From: Hymenobacter cyanobacteriorum
GTDB lineage: Bacteria; Bacteroidota; Bacteroidia; Cytophagales; Hymenobacteraceae
Reading direction: 5' to 3'
Assembly (NCBI RefSeq): GCF_022631375.1
Contig: NZ_JALBGC010000001.1
Coordinates: forward strand, 558,001-622,000
Length of the DNA: 64,000 bases
Shown: one piece after another, positions 46,346 through 55,940 of the stretch
Position numbering within the stretch: position 1 is the first letter of the stretch
Layout: every line of letters begins with the position of its first letter
Position numbers and translations under genes: made by a program
Notes under the pieces: model-generated
Told to the model about the DNA's origin: nothing
What the model saw: the letters and a program-made list of their open reading frames with translations, nothing else
Database searches by the model: none

Positions 46346-47482
46346 GTGCCCAACCCCCTCGCGCCCCGGCTGGTTTTCGCCGTTACCACCGATTTGTGCT
46401 TCGACCAGCGCATGCAGCGCATCTGCGGCAGCCTAGCCGCCGCGGGCTACCGCGTGCAGCTGGTGGGCTGGCAGCGGCCGGCTTCGCCCCCGCTCACGCC
46501 GCAGCCTTACGGGCAGCACCGGTTGCGCGGCTGGTTTCAGAAGGGCAAGCTGTTTTACCTCGAATACAACCTGCGGCTGCTGCTGTACCTGCTGGGCCAG
46601 CGGGCCGCCGCCTGGTGCGCCTGCGACCTCGACACGGCGCTGCCCATGTGGCTGCGGGCCCGCCTGGGCGGCCAGCCGCTGGTGTACGATGCCCACGAAC
46701 TATTCACGGAAGTGCCCGAGGTAGTGGCCCGCCCCGCCGTGCAGCGCCTGTGGCGGGCAGTGGAGCAATTTGTGGTGCCGCGCGCCCGGCTGGCCTACAC
46801 CGTGGGCCCGGCCCTGGCGCGGCTGTTCGAGCAGCGCTACGGCCGCCCCTTCGGCGTGGTGCGCAACGTGAGCCGTTACGAGCCCGCCCCTTTTCTCGAA
46901 ACTTCCGGCAGCTACATTCTTTACCAGGGCGCGCTGAACGTGGGGCGCGGCCTGGAGCAACTGCTCGACGCCATGCCGCAGGTGCGCGGCCGGCTGGTGC
47001 TGTGCGGCGAGGGCGACTGCTCGGCCGCACTGCGGGCGCAGGCGGCGCGGTTGGGGCTGCTGGCATCGGGCTCCGACCCGGTAGGGCAGGTGGAGTTTCG
47101 GGGCTTCGTGCTGCCGCAGGAGCTGCGGGAAGTGACGCGGCAGGCGGCGGTGGGCATTATGCTGCTGGAGAACGTGGGCCTGAGCTACTACTACTCGCTG
47201 GCCAATAAATTCTTCGACTACGTGCACGCCGGCATCCCGCAGGTGCTCATTGACTTTCCCGAGTATCGCGCCCTCAACGACGAGTTCGACGTGGCCGAGC
47301 TGGTGGCCGACCTTGCCCCCAACACCCTCGCCGCCGCCCTCAACCGCCTGCTGCCCGGCGGCGATGCGGCCCGCTACCAGCACCTGGCCGCCAACTGCCG
47401 CCGCGCCGCGCCGCTGCTCAGCTGGCAACACGAGGCGCAGGAGCTGCGGCAGTTGTGGGCCGGGGTGGTGCCGCTGGCATAA
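46346..47482 (+). CDS. Glycosyltransferase (GT4-like)
   Basis: The product is about 378 residues with a two-domain GT-B fold. The N-terminus RLVFAVTTDLCFDQRMQRICGSLAAAGYRVQLVGW is a typical donor/acceptor opening. YDAHELFTEVPEVV marks the first lobe, and the second lobe contains YILYQGALNVGRGLEQLLDAMPQ and LVLCGEG. SLANKFFDYVHAGIPQVLIDFPEYRAL carries the sugar-nucleotide-binding Glu/Pro region. It probably adds a sugar to a surface glycan. No ATG is available; I use the GTG at 46346, though a TTG at 46319 is also downstream of the promoter. Confidence 0.82.
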   Translation: MPNPLAPRLVFAVTTDLCFDQRMQRICGSLAAAGYRVQLVGWQRPASPPLTPQPYGQHRLRGWFQKGKLFYLEYNLRLLLYLLGQRAAAWCACDLDTALPMWLRARLGGQPLVYDAHELFTEVPEVVARPAVQRLWRAVEQFVVPRARLAYTVGPALARLFEQRYGRPFGVVRNVSRYEPAPFLETSGSYILYQGALNVGRGLEQLLDAMPQVRGRLVLCGEGDCSAALRAQAARLGLLASGSDPVGQVEFRGFVLPQELREVTRQAAVGIMLLENVGLSYYYSLANKFFDYVHAGIPQVLIDFPEYRALNDEFDVAELVADLAPNTLAAALNRLLPGGDAARYQHLAANCRRAAPLLSWQHEAQELRQLWAGVVPLA

Positions 47483-47539
47483 TCAGCAACCCTTTTTGCC
47501 AGCGACTTATCTTTCCTTTCCCCTTCTTTTCATCCTTTT

Positions 47540-49303
47540 ATGAAAAAGCTTTTACTCGCGCTGTTGTTCATGCTTGGTTGCCAGGCGGCGCAGGCGCAGG
47601 CTGTATTGCGGGCCTCGGATGCTTACAATTACCTGCAAGGCCAGCGCGCCCGCGTGCGAACGGTGGTGGGCGAGGCAGACAAGCCGGCGCCCGACAGCCT
47701 GCGCAAAGGCATCCGCATGTTGCAGGAAGCCCTGGCCTACTACCAGCGGCCGGAAATTCAGGCGCTGGCCAAAACCAGTCAGTCGCTCTATTACCGTAAG
47801 AGTGACATCACCTTCGATATGGCCATTCTCCAGGGCCAGCTGGGGCAGCCGGAGGCGGCCGCCGCGTCGCTCCAGCAGCTGCTGACTCCGGAAACGGCGC
47901 AGGTGTACGCTCCCTGGATTATTAAGGAGCCGGCCCTGGCGGCGGCGCGGCAGTCGCCCCCGCTCAAGGCCGCGCTGGAGGAGGCCATGGCTCTCAACAA
48001 CGTATTCAACTCGAAGGCGCTGGCGACTCCCTACCAACCCAACCTGAGCCCCGCCGAAAAAGCCGCTGGCCTGTCCAAAATGTGGATGGAGGCCAAGTAC
48101 AACTTTGCCTATTTCGACCACATTCCCACCGTCGACTGGGACCAGACTTACCTGAACTACCTGGCGCGCGTGCAGGCTACCCCCAGCACATTGGCCTATT
48201 TCCGGGTGCTGCAGGAATTCTACGCGCAGCTGCACGACGGCCACACCGGCGTGTGGGCCACCGACGGTCCACTGGCCGATTCGGTATACGGCCGCCCGCC
48301 CTTCCTGGCCGAGCTGGTGGCGGGCCGCGTGCTGGTGCAGCTGGTGCGGCACGACAGCCTGCAGCGCACCGGCATCTCGTCTGGGCTGGAGATTGTGCGC
48401 GTCGATGGGCTGCCCGTGGTGGAATACGCCAACCGCTACGTACGCCCCTACCAAAGCGGCTCGACCCCGCAGAACGTGGACGTGCAGACGTATACCTACA
48501 ACCTGCTGCGCGGCCCCAAATCGCGCCCGGTGCGGGTGGAGTTTCGGGATGCGCGCGGCCGCTCGTTCGCCCGGGTGCTGCCCCGCAGCGGCTACGGCAA
48601 GATAAAGCCGATAGCGCCCGCGCAACTGCGTTTTCTGCCCGGCAACGTGGCCTATTTGCAGGTGAATGAGTTTGAAACTGATGCGGGCTTCCGCCGTTTT
48701 GTGGCGGCTTTCGATTCCATCAAGCGCACCAACGCCCTCATCATCGACCTGCGCCAGAACGGGGGCGGCAACAGCAGCAACGGTTCGCGCATTCTGAACT
48801 ACCTCACCGACAAGCCCTATTTGCTGGGCCGCTACGCCTCGCGCACCTACAGCGCCGTGGGGCGCGCCCGCGGCGATGGCGTGCAGTTCGAACCGGTAGA
48901 CACGGCCAACTACTCCTCGCCGGCGGGGGGCTCGAATTACTACGCCAAGCCCGTGGCGGTGCTTATCGGGGGCGCAACGTTTTCGGCGGCCGAAGATTTT
49001 TGCGCGGCCTACGTCGGGCTGAAGCGGGGCCCGCTGGTGGGCGAGCCCACGGGCGGCAGCACCGGCCAGCCGCTGAGTTTTGCGCTGCCCGGCGGCATCA
49101 TGGCCCGCGTGTGCACCAAGCGCGACATGTACCCGGACGGCACGGAGTGGAACGGCAAAGGCATTATGCCCACCGTGCTGGTGCGGCCCACGGTGGCCGA
49201 GCTGGCCGCCGGCCACGACCCGGTGCTGGCCGCCGCGCTCCGGCAGCTGCACGCGCCCACGGCCGCCGCGGATGCAGCGAAGCCGCTCCGCCGGAAGAAA
49301 TAG
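47540..49303 (+). CDS. S41-family periplasmic peptidase
   Basis: The 587-residue product has a signal peptide (residues 1-20, LLLALLFMLGCQAAQA). A helical pre-domain follows, then a PDZ-like region and the S41 protease core. FLPGNVAYLQVNEFETDAGFRRFVAAFDSIKRTNALIIDLRQNGGGNSS is the classic S41 signature. The nucleophile is S482 in GGATFSAAEDF, with GEPTGGSTGQPLSF following. These tail-specific-like proteases act in the periplasm, but the substrate is unknown. It lies 57 nt after the glycosyltransferase, with a gap that could allow its own promoter. Confidence 0.92.
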   Translation: MKKLLLALLFMLGCQAAQAQAVLRASDAYNYLQGQRARVRTVVGEADKPAPDSLRKGIRMLQEALAYYQRPEIQALAKTSQSLYYRKSDITFDMAILQGQLGQPEAAAASLQQLLTPETAQVYAPWIIKEPALAAARQSPPLKAALEEAMALNNVFNSKALATPYQPNLSPAEKAAGLSKMWMEAKYNFAYFDHIPTVDWDQTYLNYLARVQATPSTLAYFRVLQEFYAQLHDGHTGVWATDGPLADSVYGRPPFLAELVAGRVLVQLVRHDSLQRTGISSGLEIVRVDGLPVVEYANRYVRPYQSGSTPQNVDVQTYTYNLLRGPKSRPVRVEFRDARGRSFARVLPRSGYGKIKPIAPAQLRFLPGNVAYLQVNEFETDAGFRRFVAAFDSIKRTNALIIDLRQNGGGNSSNGSRILNYLTDKPYLLGRYASRTYSAVGRARGDGVQFEPVDTANYSSPAGGSNYYAKPVAVLIGGATFSAAEDFCAAYVGLKRGPLVGEPTGGSTGQPLSFALPGGIMARVCTKRDMYPDGTEWNGKGIMPTVLVRPTVAELAAGHDPVLAAALRQLHAPTAAADAAKPLRRKK

Positions 49304-49582
49304 GCGCGAAGTGTTAGCTTTCATTTGTTGCGGCGAAACTCCCCGCATTCGCTCACGCGCCTTGTTTTTGCTTTCCGTCGAAATTGCGTCGCCCCTGCTC
49401 CGTGATGCCTAGCGGCTCATAGGCTGAAACTGCTTCGATGCCGCAGCACTGGAAAAGATGAGGCAGCCCAATCATCCGCAATCCTCAGGGGCGGGAGAAG
49501 CGCGGGCAATCCGATTGCGAATTAGTAAAATCCCTTAGTTTTAAGGACGCGGACCTTTCCCCCGCCATTTCTGCCAGTTTCT
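49304..49582. other. Intergenic region with no supported gene
   Basis: This 279-nt gap between the S41 peptidase and the large NHL/IPT gene holds no exact TAnnTTTG box, no inverted repeat and no gene. Any promoter for the 1476-residue protein would lie here. Confidence 0.5.
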
Positions 49583-52500
49583 ATGATTCGACTCTTACTT
49601 GCCTGCTGCTTGCTGCTGGGGGCCCGCGCGAGCTTTGCCCAATCGACCCTCGCCAGCTACCGCCTCGATAAAATGATGGGCACGCCCGTGGGAAGCCCCC
49701 GCGACGTGGCCGTTGACCAATGGGGCAACATCTACCTGGCCGACAACGGCGTGAACAAGCTCGACTCGACGGGGCGGTTTGTGGCGAATTTCAGTGCCTC
49801 CCCGGCCACCGCCATCGTAACCACTGTGGCCCTGGATGCGGCCGGCAACGTGTATTTGGGCTGCGCCGGGAATACCGCCGCCGATAACGTCATCCGGAAA
49901 TACGCCCCCAGCGGGCAACTGCTGATGCACTGCGGCACCAACGGCGTGGGCACCGGGCAGCTCGGCATTGTGGCGGCCATGTGCGTGGGGCCCACGGGCA
50001 TCATCTACGTGGCCGAATCGAACCAGCGGCTGTTCCGGTTCGACCCGCAGGGCCAGCCGCTGCCGGAGCTGCCCCTGCCCACTGCCAACGGCGTCGGCGT
50101 GAGCGACGTGGACGTGGACGCGGCCGGCAACCTGTACGTGCTCTATGAGAACTACATGGTCAACAAGCTCAGCCCGAGCGGGCAGCTGCTGGCCCGGATT
50201 GGGCTGGGCGGTGCCACGGGCGGCCCCGTGTATACCAACTACTCCGAAGCGCTGCTGCTGGATGCGGCGGGCAATATGCTGGTTTCCGTTTCGCAAAGCG
50301 GCATTTCGCGCTACAGTCCCACGGGGGCACTACTGGGCTCGTTGAGCCAGAATTTTTCGAGCAGCACCCATACGGCCATGGCCTTCGACCGGGCCGGCAA
50401 CCTGTACGCCACGGACTTTACCCACCAGATAAATTCCAACCACCTCTACAAGTTTGCGGGCGTGGGCGCGCTGCGGCGGCGCTGGGGCAACCTCACTTCG
50501 CTGCAGTACGTGCGGCAGGACGAGGCCGGCAACACCTACACCTGCGACGGCAGCACCGTGCGCAAATACAACGCCGCCGGGCAGCCCACGCTGGCCTTTC
50601 CGGTGAACGGGGGCAGCAGCTACGTGGGCGGGTTTACGGTAGACGGATTGGGCAATATTTACGTGCTGCTTACCAATGCCGCGGCCTCAGAGCTAACCAA
50701 GTACAATGCCCAGGGCCAGCAGCTGCAACGTCTGACTTCGTTCGGGTTTCCGCAAACCTCCCAAGAGTTCAATGGCTTGGCCGTGGGCACTTCGGGCACC
50801 ATTTACCTCTCCGATAAGTACGGGCACCGCATCCGCAAGCTGAGCCCGCAGGGGACGCTGCTGGGCACCATTGGGGGGCCGGGCCTGGGGGCGGGGCAGT
50901 TTGTGCAGCCCCGGGCGGTGGCCGTAGACCTGGCCGGCAACGTGTACGTGGCCGACTACGACGGCCAGCGGGTGCAGAAGTTCAACGGCGCCGGCCAAGT
51001 CGTCCGGCAGTTTGGTCCCTCGCCGATGTTCAACTCGGCATCGGTGGGGCAGGTGGACCTGGACGTGGACGGGCGCGGCAATGTGTACCTGGCCAGTTTT
51101 CGGCACAACGGCAAGGTGTTTTCGGCTGATGGCACCGTGCAGGCCGACATGCCCAGCTACGGCACGGCCGTGGCGGTGAACCGCCAAGCCACCCGCCTGC
51201 TCAGCCTGAGCAGCGGCAGCGACGTGGTGCGCTACTTCGTGCCCACGCAGCAGCCCCCCACGAACCTGATTAGCGGGCAGCTCTACGACGATGCCAACCA
51301 AAACTGCCGGCGCGACAACAACGAGCAGCTGCTTCGCAACATTGCGGTGGTGGCCCAGCCGGGCAATTATTACGGGCTGACGGACGCGAACGGCAGCTAC
51401 GTGCTGGCCGTGGACACCGGCCGCTACCAGGTGACGCCCCTGCCCTCGCCCAATGAGGTGGGCCGCAGCCTGCAGCTCACGTGCGCCCCCACTGCCCTCA
51501 TCAACCTGCAGGGCTACAACAACGTGGTGGATAACGTGGACTTCGGCTTTCAGTTGAGCACCAGCCCGTTTTTGCGGGTGAGTGTGTCGTCGAACCGGCG
51601 GCGGCGCTGCTTCCGCAACCTTACCACGGTGTATTATGCCAATGAGGGGTCGGCGGCGGCGGCCAACGTGGCGGTGGCCGTGGCGCTGCCCCCGGAGGTA
51701 GTGCTGGTGTCGGCCAATGCCTCTTACACCCGCGGCGCCGACGGGCGCTACCAGTTCCAGGTGGGCGCGCTGGCGGCCGGGGCGGCGGGCAGCATTCTCA
51801 TTCAGGACTCGGTGGTGTGCGGCAACCCGGCCCTGCGCGGCCGCACGGTGTGCACCCAAGTCACCATCACGCCGGCCAATACCTACCCGCCGCCACCTAC
51901 CTGGAACCGAGCTTCGGTAACGGTGAAGGGTGCTGCCCAGGCGGGCAACCAGGTGCGGTTTGTGCTGCGCAACCCGGCCGCCTCGGCCATGACCGACAGC
52001 CTGGCCCTGCGCATTTACCAGAACAGCGAGCTGGCCTTGCAGCACCGCTACCTGCTGGCGGCCGGCGACAGCCTGGTGCTGCGCGTGCCCGCCACCCGCG
52101 CGGTGGTGCGCCTGGAGGCCGACCAGCCCCCGGGCCACCCCACGCAGCGCACGGCCAGCAGCACGGTAGAAGTGCCCGGCCTGAGCACGGCCGGGCAGCC
52201 TAACCCGGACATGCTGACGATGCCGCCAAACGCGCCCGGCCCCGAAACGGCCGAGGACTGCCAGCCCATCCTGGATTCGTACGACCCCAACGACAAGCAG
52301 GTGGTACCCGCCGGTGTCACGGCTCAGCGCTACACCCCCACCGGCGTGCCTCTGTGCTACCAGGTACGCTTCGAAAACACCGGTACCGACGACGCTTACC
52401 GCGTGGAAGTAGTGGACACCCTGGCCGCTGACCTCGACCTGCGCACCCTGCGCGTGGGGGCGGCTTCGCACCCTTACCACGTAAGCGTATCGGGCCACGG

Positions 52501-54013
52501 CCGGCCGGTGCTCACGTTCACATTCGAAAACATCAACCTGCCGCCCCGCTCGCGCGATGCCGTGGGCAGCAACGGGTTCGTGCAATTCACCATTCAGCCC
52601 AAAGCGGGCCTGGCCCCCCGCACGCTGATTGCCAACGAAGCCGACATCTACTTCGACTACAACCCGCCCATTCGCACCAATTCCACCACCAACCGCATCT
52701 ACGACGTGCCGCTGGCCGTGGTGCCCGCCGTGGCGCTGGGCTACCCGGCCGTGCTGGCTTCGCCCGTGCTGGCCCAGCTGGCCCCCGCGCAGGGCCGGGC
52801 GGGCACGCTCGTGACCCTGACGGGGCAACGGTTTGCCGCTGCGGCCGCGGCCAACACCGTGCGCTTCAACGGTGTGGCGGCACCCGTACTCAGCGCCACG
52901 GCCACGTCGCTGACGGTACGCGTGCCGGCCGGCGCCACTACCGGCCCGGTGGTGGTGAGCACCCCCGAAGGCGCGGGGCGCAGCCTGACGCCGTTCAACG
53001 TTTTCCAGCCCCCCACGCTGGCGGCCGTGGCTCCGGCCGAAGGCATTCCGGGCAGCGCCATCACCCTGACCGGAACCAACTTTTCGCCGGTAGCCGCGCA
53101 GGATACCGTGTGGTTCAATGCGACCCCGGCGGCGGTGCAGCAGGCCACGGCCACCACGCTGCAGGTGACGGTGCCCGCCGGTGCCACCACCGGCAAAATC
53201 CGGATTCAAACGCTGGGCGGCCAGGTGCAAAGCACCCAGGACTTCACGGTGTGGTATCCGCCCACGGTGCTCAGCTTCAGCCCCGCCAAAGGCAAGGCGG
53301 GCGACGTGGTGACTTTGACTGGCAGCAACTTCGCACCCGCCACGCGCAACACGGTTGCGTTTGGGGCCGGCGCGGCGCCCGTGCTGCAAGCCCTGAGCAC
53401 CACTAGCCTGCAGGTACGGGTGCCGGCTATGGCACAAACCGGCCCCATCCGCCTACAAACGCCGGGCGGCGTTGCGGTATCGGCCGGTTCGTTCACCTTT
53501 TTGCCCGCGCCGCTCATCACGGGCTTTGCGCCCGCGCAAGCCAGCGTAGGCGAAACAATAAGCCTGTCCGGGGTCAACTTCCTGGTGGAGGGCCGGCCCG
53601 ATACCATTTCTTTCGGTGGGGTACGGGCGGCCGTGCTCGCGGCCACCGCTACCACCGCCACGGTGCGCGTGCCCAGAGGGGCGCTTTCGGGGCCGCTGAA
53701 CATCGCGGGAACCGGCGGCCGGTCGGCCAGTGCCACGCCCTTCACGCTGGTGAGTCTGACCGCGGACGAAGCCATTACCACGTACCCCAACCCCGCCCGG
53801 GAACAGGTGGTGCTGGAGTGGCAACGGGCCGATTTTGGCCTGGAGCGCGTGCGCGTGTACAATTCCCTGGGCAGCCTCGTCGGGGTGCAGGACCTGCGCA
53901 ACAGCAGCGGCCCAAGCACGACTATACGCTTCGCCCCGGGCCAAACCGGCCTCTACATTCTGGTTATCGAAACGACCCGCGGCCCCGTCCTGAAACGGAT
54001 TACGCTGTATTAA
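49583..54013 (+). CDS. Large secreted NHL-propeller/IPT protein with T9SS sorting domain
   Basis: The 1476-residue product has a signal peptide (1-20) and NHL-type repeats (about 36-552; GSPRDVAVDQWGNIYLAD and many further units). An SdrD-B-like domain (about 564-630; GQLYDDANQNCRRDNNEQLL) follows, then a DUF11-like region. A DUF7619-type domain (about 896-1042) contains SYDPNDKQV and NEADIYFDYNPPIRTN. Four IPT/TIG domains (about 1059-1391) follow. A T9SS type A sorting domain completes it (about 1397-1476; TTYPNPAREQVVLEW). It is predicted to be exported to the cell surface. Its target is unknown; an adhesin or cell-surface scaffold is a guess. Confidence 0.92.
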   Translation: MIRLLLACCLLLGARASFAQSTLASYRLDKMMGTPVGSPRDVAVDQWGNIYLADNGVNKLDSTGRFVANFSASPATAIVTTVALDAAGNVYLGCAGNTAADNVIRKYAPSGQLLMHCGTNGVGTGQLGIVAAMCVGPTGIIYVAESNQRLFRFDPQGQPLPELPLPTANGVGVSDVDVDAAGNLYVLYENYMVNKLSPSGQLLARIGLGGATGGPVYTNYSEALLLDAAGNMLVSVSQSGISRYSPTGALLGSLSQNFSSSTHTAMAFDRAGNLYATDFTHQINSNHLYKFAGVGALRRRWGNLTSLQYVRQDEAGNTYTCDGSTVRKYNAAGQPTLAFPVNGGSSYVGGFTVDGLGNIYVLLTNAAASELTKYNAQGQQLQRLTSFGFPQTSQEFNGLAVGTSGTIYLSDKYGHRIRKLSPQGTLLGTIGGPGLGAGQFVQPRAVAVDLAGNVYVADYDGQRVQKFNGAGQVVRQFGPSPMFNSASVGQVDLDVDGRGNVYLASFRHNGKVFSADGTVQADMPSYGTAVAVNRQATRLLSLSSGSDVVRYFVPTQQPPTNLISGQLYDDANQNCRRDNNEQLLRNIAVVAQPGNYYGLTDANGSYVLAVDTGRYQVTPLPSPNEVGRSLQLTCAPTALINLQGYNNVVDNVDFGFQLSTSPFLRVSVSSNRRRRCFRNLTTVYYANEGSAAAANVAVAVALPPEVVLVSANASYTRGADGRYQFQVGALAAGAAGSILIQDSVVCGNPALRGRTVCTQVTITPANTYPPPPTWNRASVTVKGAAQAGNQVRFVLRNPAASAMTDSLALRIYQNSELALQHRYLLAAGDSLVLRVPATRAVVRLEADQPPGHPTQRTASSTVEVPGLSTAGQPNPDMLTMPPNAPGPETAEDCQPILDSYDPNDKQVVPAGVTAQRYTPTGVPLCYQVRFENTGTDDAYRVEVVDTLAADLDLRTLRVGAASHPYHVSVSGHGRPVLTFTFENINLPPRSRDAVGSNGFVQFTIQPKAGLAPRTLIANEADIYFDYNPPIRTNSTTNRIYDVPLAVVPAVALGYPAVLASPVLAQLAPAQGRAGTLVTLTGQRFAAAAAANTVRFNGVAAPVLSATATSLTVRVPAGATTGPVVVSTPEGAGRSLTPFNVFQPPTLAAVAPAEGIPGSAITLTGTNFSPVAAQDTVWFNATPAAVQQATATTLQVTVPAGATTGKIRIQTLGGQVQSTQDFTVWYPPTVLSFSPAKGKAGDVVTLTGSNFAPATRNTVAFGAGAAPVLQALSTTSLQVRVPAMAQTGPIRLQTPGGVAVSAGSFTFLPAPLITGFAPAQASVGETISLSGVNFLVEGRPDTISFGGVRAAVLAATATTATVRVPRGALSGPLNIAGTGGRSASATPFTLVSLTADEAITTYPNPAREQVVLEWQRADFGLERVRVYNSLGSLVGVQDLRNSSGPSTTIRFAPGQTGLYILVIETTRGPVLKRITLY

Positions 54014-54133
54014 CCGGAGCCCGGCACAAGGGCTGGATTGCAGCTGGCATGGTTAACCAGGGGGTAGAAATCCACCGGTAGCCATCTACACTAGCCGCAA
54101 ACCGGCCCGCCCGGCTTCCCAATTGCTTGCCCC

Positions 54134-55810
54134 TTGAAAAAACTTCTCCCGGCCCTGCTGCTCGGCGCGGCCTGCTTCGCCGCCGGGGCCTTCGTGGCCC
54201 GCCCTACCGCCCCAGACGAAATCACGGTGCCCATGCTGCGCACCGCCCAGCAGCTGTTCGGCCTGAATTTCAGCGACGCCCAGCTCGACTCGACCCGCCG
54301 CAACCTGAGCGGCTACCGCGACAGCTACGAGGCCCTGCGCAAAGTGGCCCTGCCGAACAGCGTGGCCCCGGCCGTGGGCTTCGACCCACGCCCGCTGCGG
54401 CTGCGTCAGGCGCAGCTAAGCGACGGCGGCAGCGCCGGCCGCCTGCCCGAACCTGGTAAAGTGAAGCTGCCTGCCAACCGCGACGACCTCGCGTTTTACA
54501 CCGTGCGGCAATTGGGCGAGTTGCTGCGGTTCAAGCTGATAACCTCCGAAGACCTGACCCGCTTCTGCCTCACGCGCCTGAAAAAGTACGACCCGCAGCT
54601 GCACTGCGTCATCACCCTCACCGAGGACCTGGCCTACCAGCAGGCCCGGCAGGCCGATGCGGAGATTCAGGCGGGCAAATACCGCGGGCCGCTGCACGGC
54701 ATTCCATTTGGAGTGAAGGACTTGTTCAGCGCGAAGGGCTACAAAACCACCTGGGGCTCGGGGCCTTTCAAGGAGCAAATACTGGACGAGGACGCGGCCG
54801 TGGTGGAGCGGCTGCGCGCGGCTGGCGCGGTGCTGTGCGCCAAGCTCACGCTGGGCGAGCTGGCGCAGGGCGACGTGTGGTTTGGCGGCAAAACCCGCAC
54901 GCCGTGGGACGTGGCGAAGGGCTCCAGCGGGTCGTCGGCCGGGTCGGCGTCGGCGGTGGCGGCGGGGCTGCTGCCGTTTGCCATTGGCACCGAAACGCTG
55001 GGCTCCATCATCAGCCCGAGCACGGCCTGCGGCATTACGGGCCTGCGCCCCACCTACGGCCGCGTGAGCCGCGCCGGGGCCATGGCCCTGAGCTGGACCA
55101 TGGACAAAGCCGGCCCGCTGGCCCGCTCGGCCGAGGATTGTGCCATCGTGCTGGCCGCCCTCACGGCCGCCGGCCCTGATGCCCGCGACCCGGCCACGAT
55201 GCTGGCTCCCAACCGCTTCGAGTACGCCTTCGGCACTAGTGTAAAAAAACTGCGCGTGGGCTATATAAAAAAAGCTTTCGACCAGGACTACCCCACCAAA
55301 GCCAACGACCTGGCGACCTTGGAAGTACTGCGCAAGCTGGGCGTGGAGCTGGTGCCGCTGGAGTTGCCGGCGCTGTCGCCGGGCATGTTACGCTTCATCC
55401 TCACGGCCGAGGGCGCGGCGGCCTTCGACGACCTGACCCGCTCGGGCCGCGACGGCCAGATGGTGCTGCAGAACCGCTCGGCCTGGCCCAACACCTTCCG
55501 CTCCTCGCGCTTCATTCCGGCCGTCGAATACCTGCAGGCCCAGCGCGTGCGCAGCCTGCTCATCGAGCAGATGGACGCTCAGCTGAAGGGCTTCGACTGC
55601 TACATCGCGCCCACGTTCAGCGCCAGCCTGGTGCTCACCAACCTCACCGGGCACCCGGCCATGGCGCTGCCCAACGGCCTCACCGCCGCCGGCCTGCCCA
55701 CCACCATCACCTTCATGGGCCAGCTCTACGAGGAGGGCAAGCTGCTGGCCCTGGCCAAAGCCTACCAGGACGCGACCAGCTTCGACGAAAAGCACCCGCC
55801 GCTGCAATAG
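54134..55810 (+). CDS. Secreted amidase (amidase signature family)
   Basis: The 558-residue product starts at a TTG followed by a signal peptide (KKLLPALLLGAACFAAGAFVA). The AS core has the Ser-cisSer-Lys triad. The lysine is in IPFGVKDLF (about residue 199), and GSSGSSAGSASAVAAGLLPFAIGTETLGS carries the two serines near 260-275. Further matches are GLRPTYGRVSRAGAMALS and FDCYIAPTF. It resembles GatA by sequence, but export and the absence of GatB/GatC neighbours argue for an independent hydrolase, such as an aryl-acylamidase. No ATG is available near the signal. Confidence 0.88.
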   Translation: MKKLLPALLLGAACFAAGAFVARPTAPDEITVPMLRTAQQLFGLNFSDAQLDSTRRNLSGYRDSYEALRKVALPNSVAPAVGFDPRPLRLRQAQLSDGGSAGRLPEPGKVKLPANRDDLAFYTVRQLGELLRFKLITSEDLTRFCLTRLKKYDPQLHCVITLTEDLAYQQARQADAEIQAGKYRGPLHGIPFGVKDLFSAKGYKTTWGSGPFKEQILDEDAAVVERLRAAGAVLCAKLTLGELAQGDVWFGGKTRTPWDVAKGSSGSSAGSASAVAAGLLPFAIGTETLGSIISPSTACGITGLRPTYGRVSRAGAMALSWTMDKAGPLARSAEDCAIVLAALTAAGPDARDPATMLAPNRFEYAFGTSVKKLRVGYIKKAFDQDYPTKANDLATLEVLRKLGVELVPLELPALSPGMLRFILTAEGAAAFDDLTRSGRDGQMVLQNRSAWPNTFRSSRFIPAVEYLQAQRVRSLLIEQMDAQLKGFDCYIAPTFSASLVLTNLTGHPAMALPNGLTAAGLPTTITFMGQLYEEGKLLALAKAYQDATSFDEKHPPLQ

Positions 55811-55940
55811 CGCCGGTTTTTGGTCGTTTTTGTAAGCTTGCCTGAAGACAAGTGCCGGCCGGCAATGCCCGGTCCGGCCGTATCTTGCAGGTTACTACGA
55901 GCCGGCATTGGTTGGCCGTGGGTTGATTTTGCTCCGGCTT

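Noticed and set aside
54134..55810. Naming the amidase GatA
   Set aside because: The signal peptide, TTG start and lack of GatB/GatC neighbours argue for a secreted amidase rather than the tRNA amidotransferase subunit.
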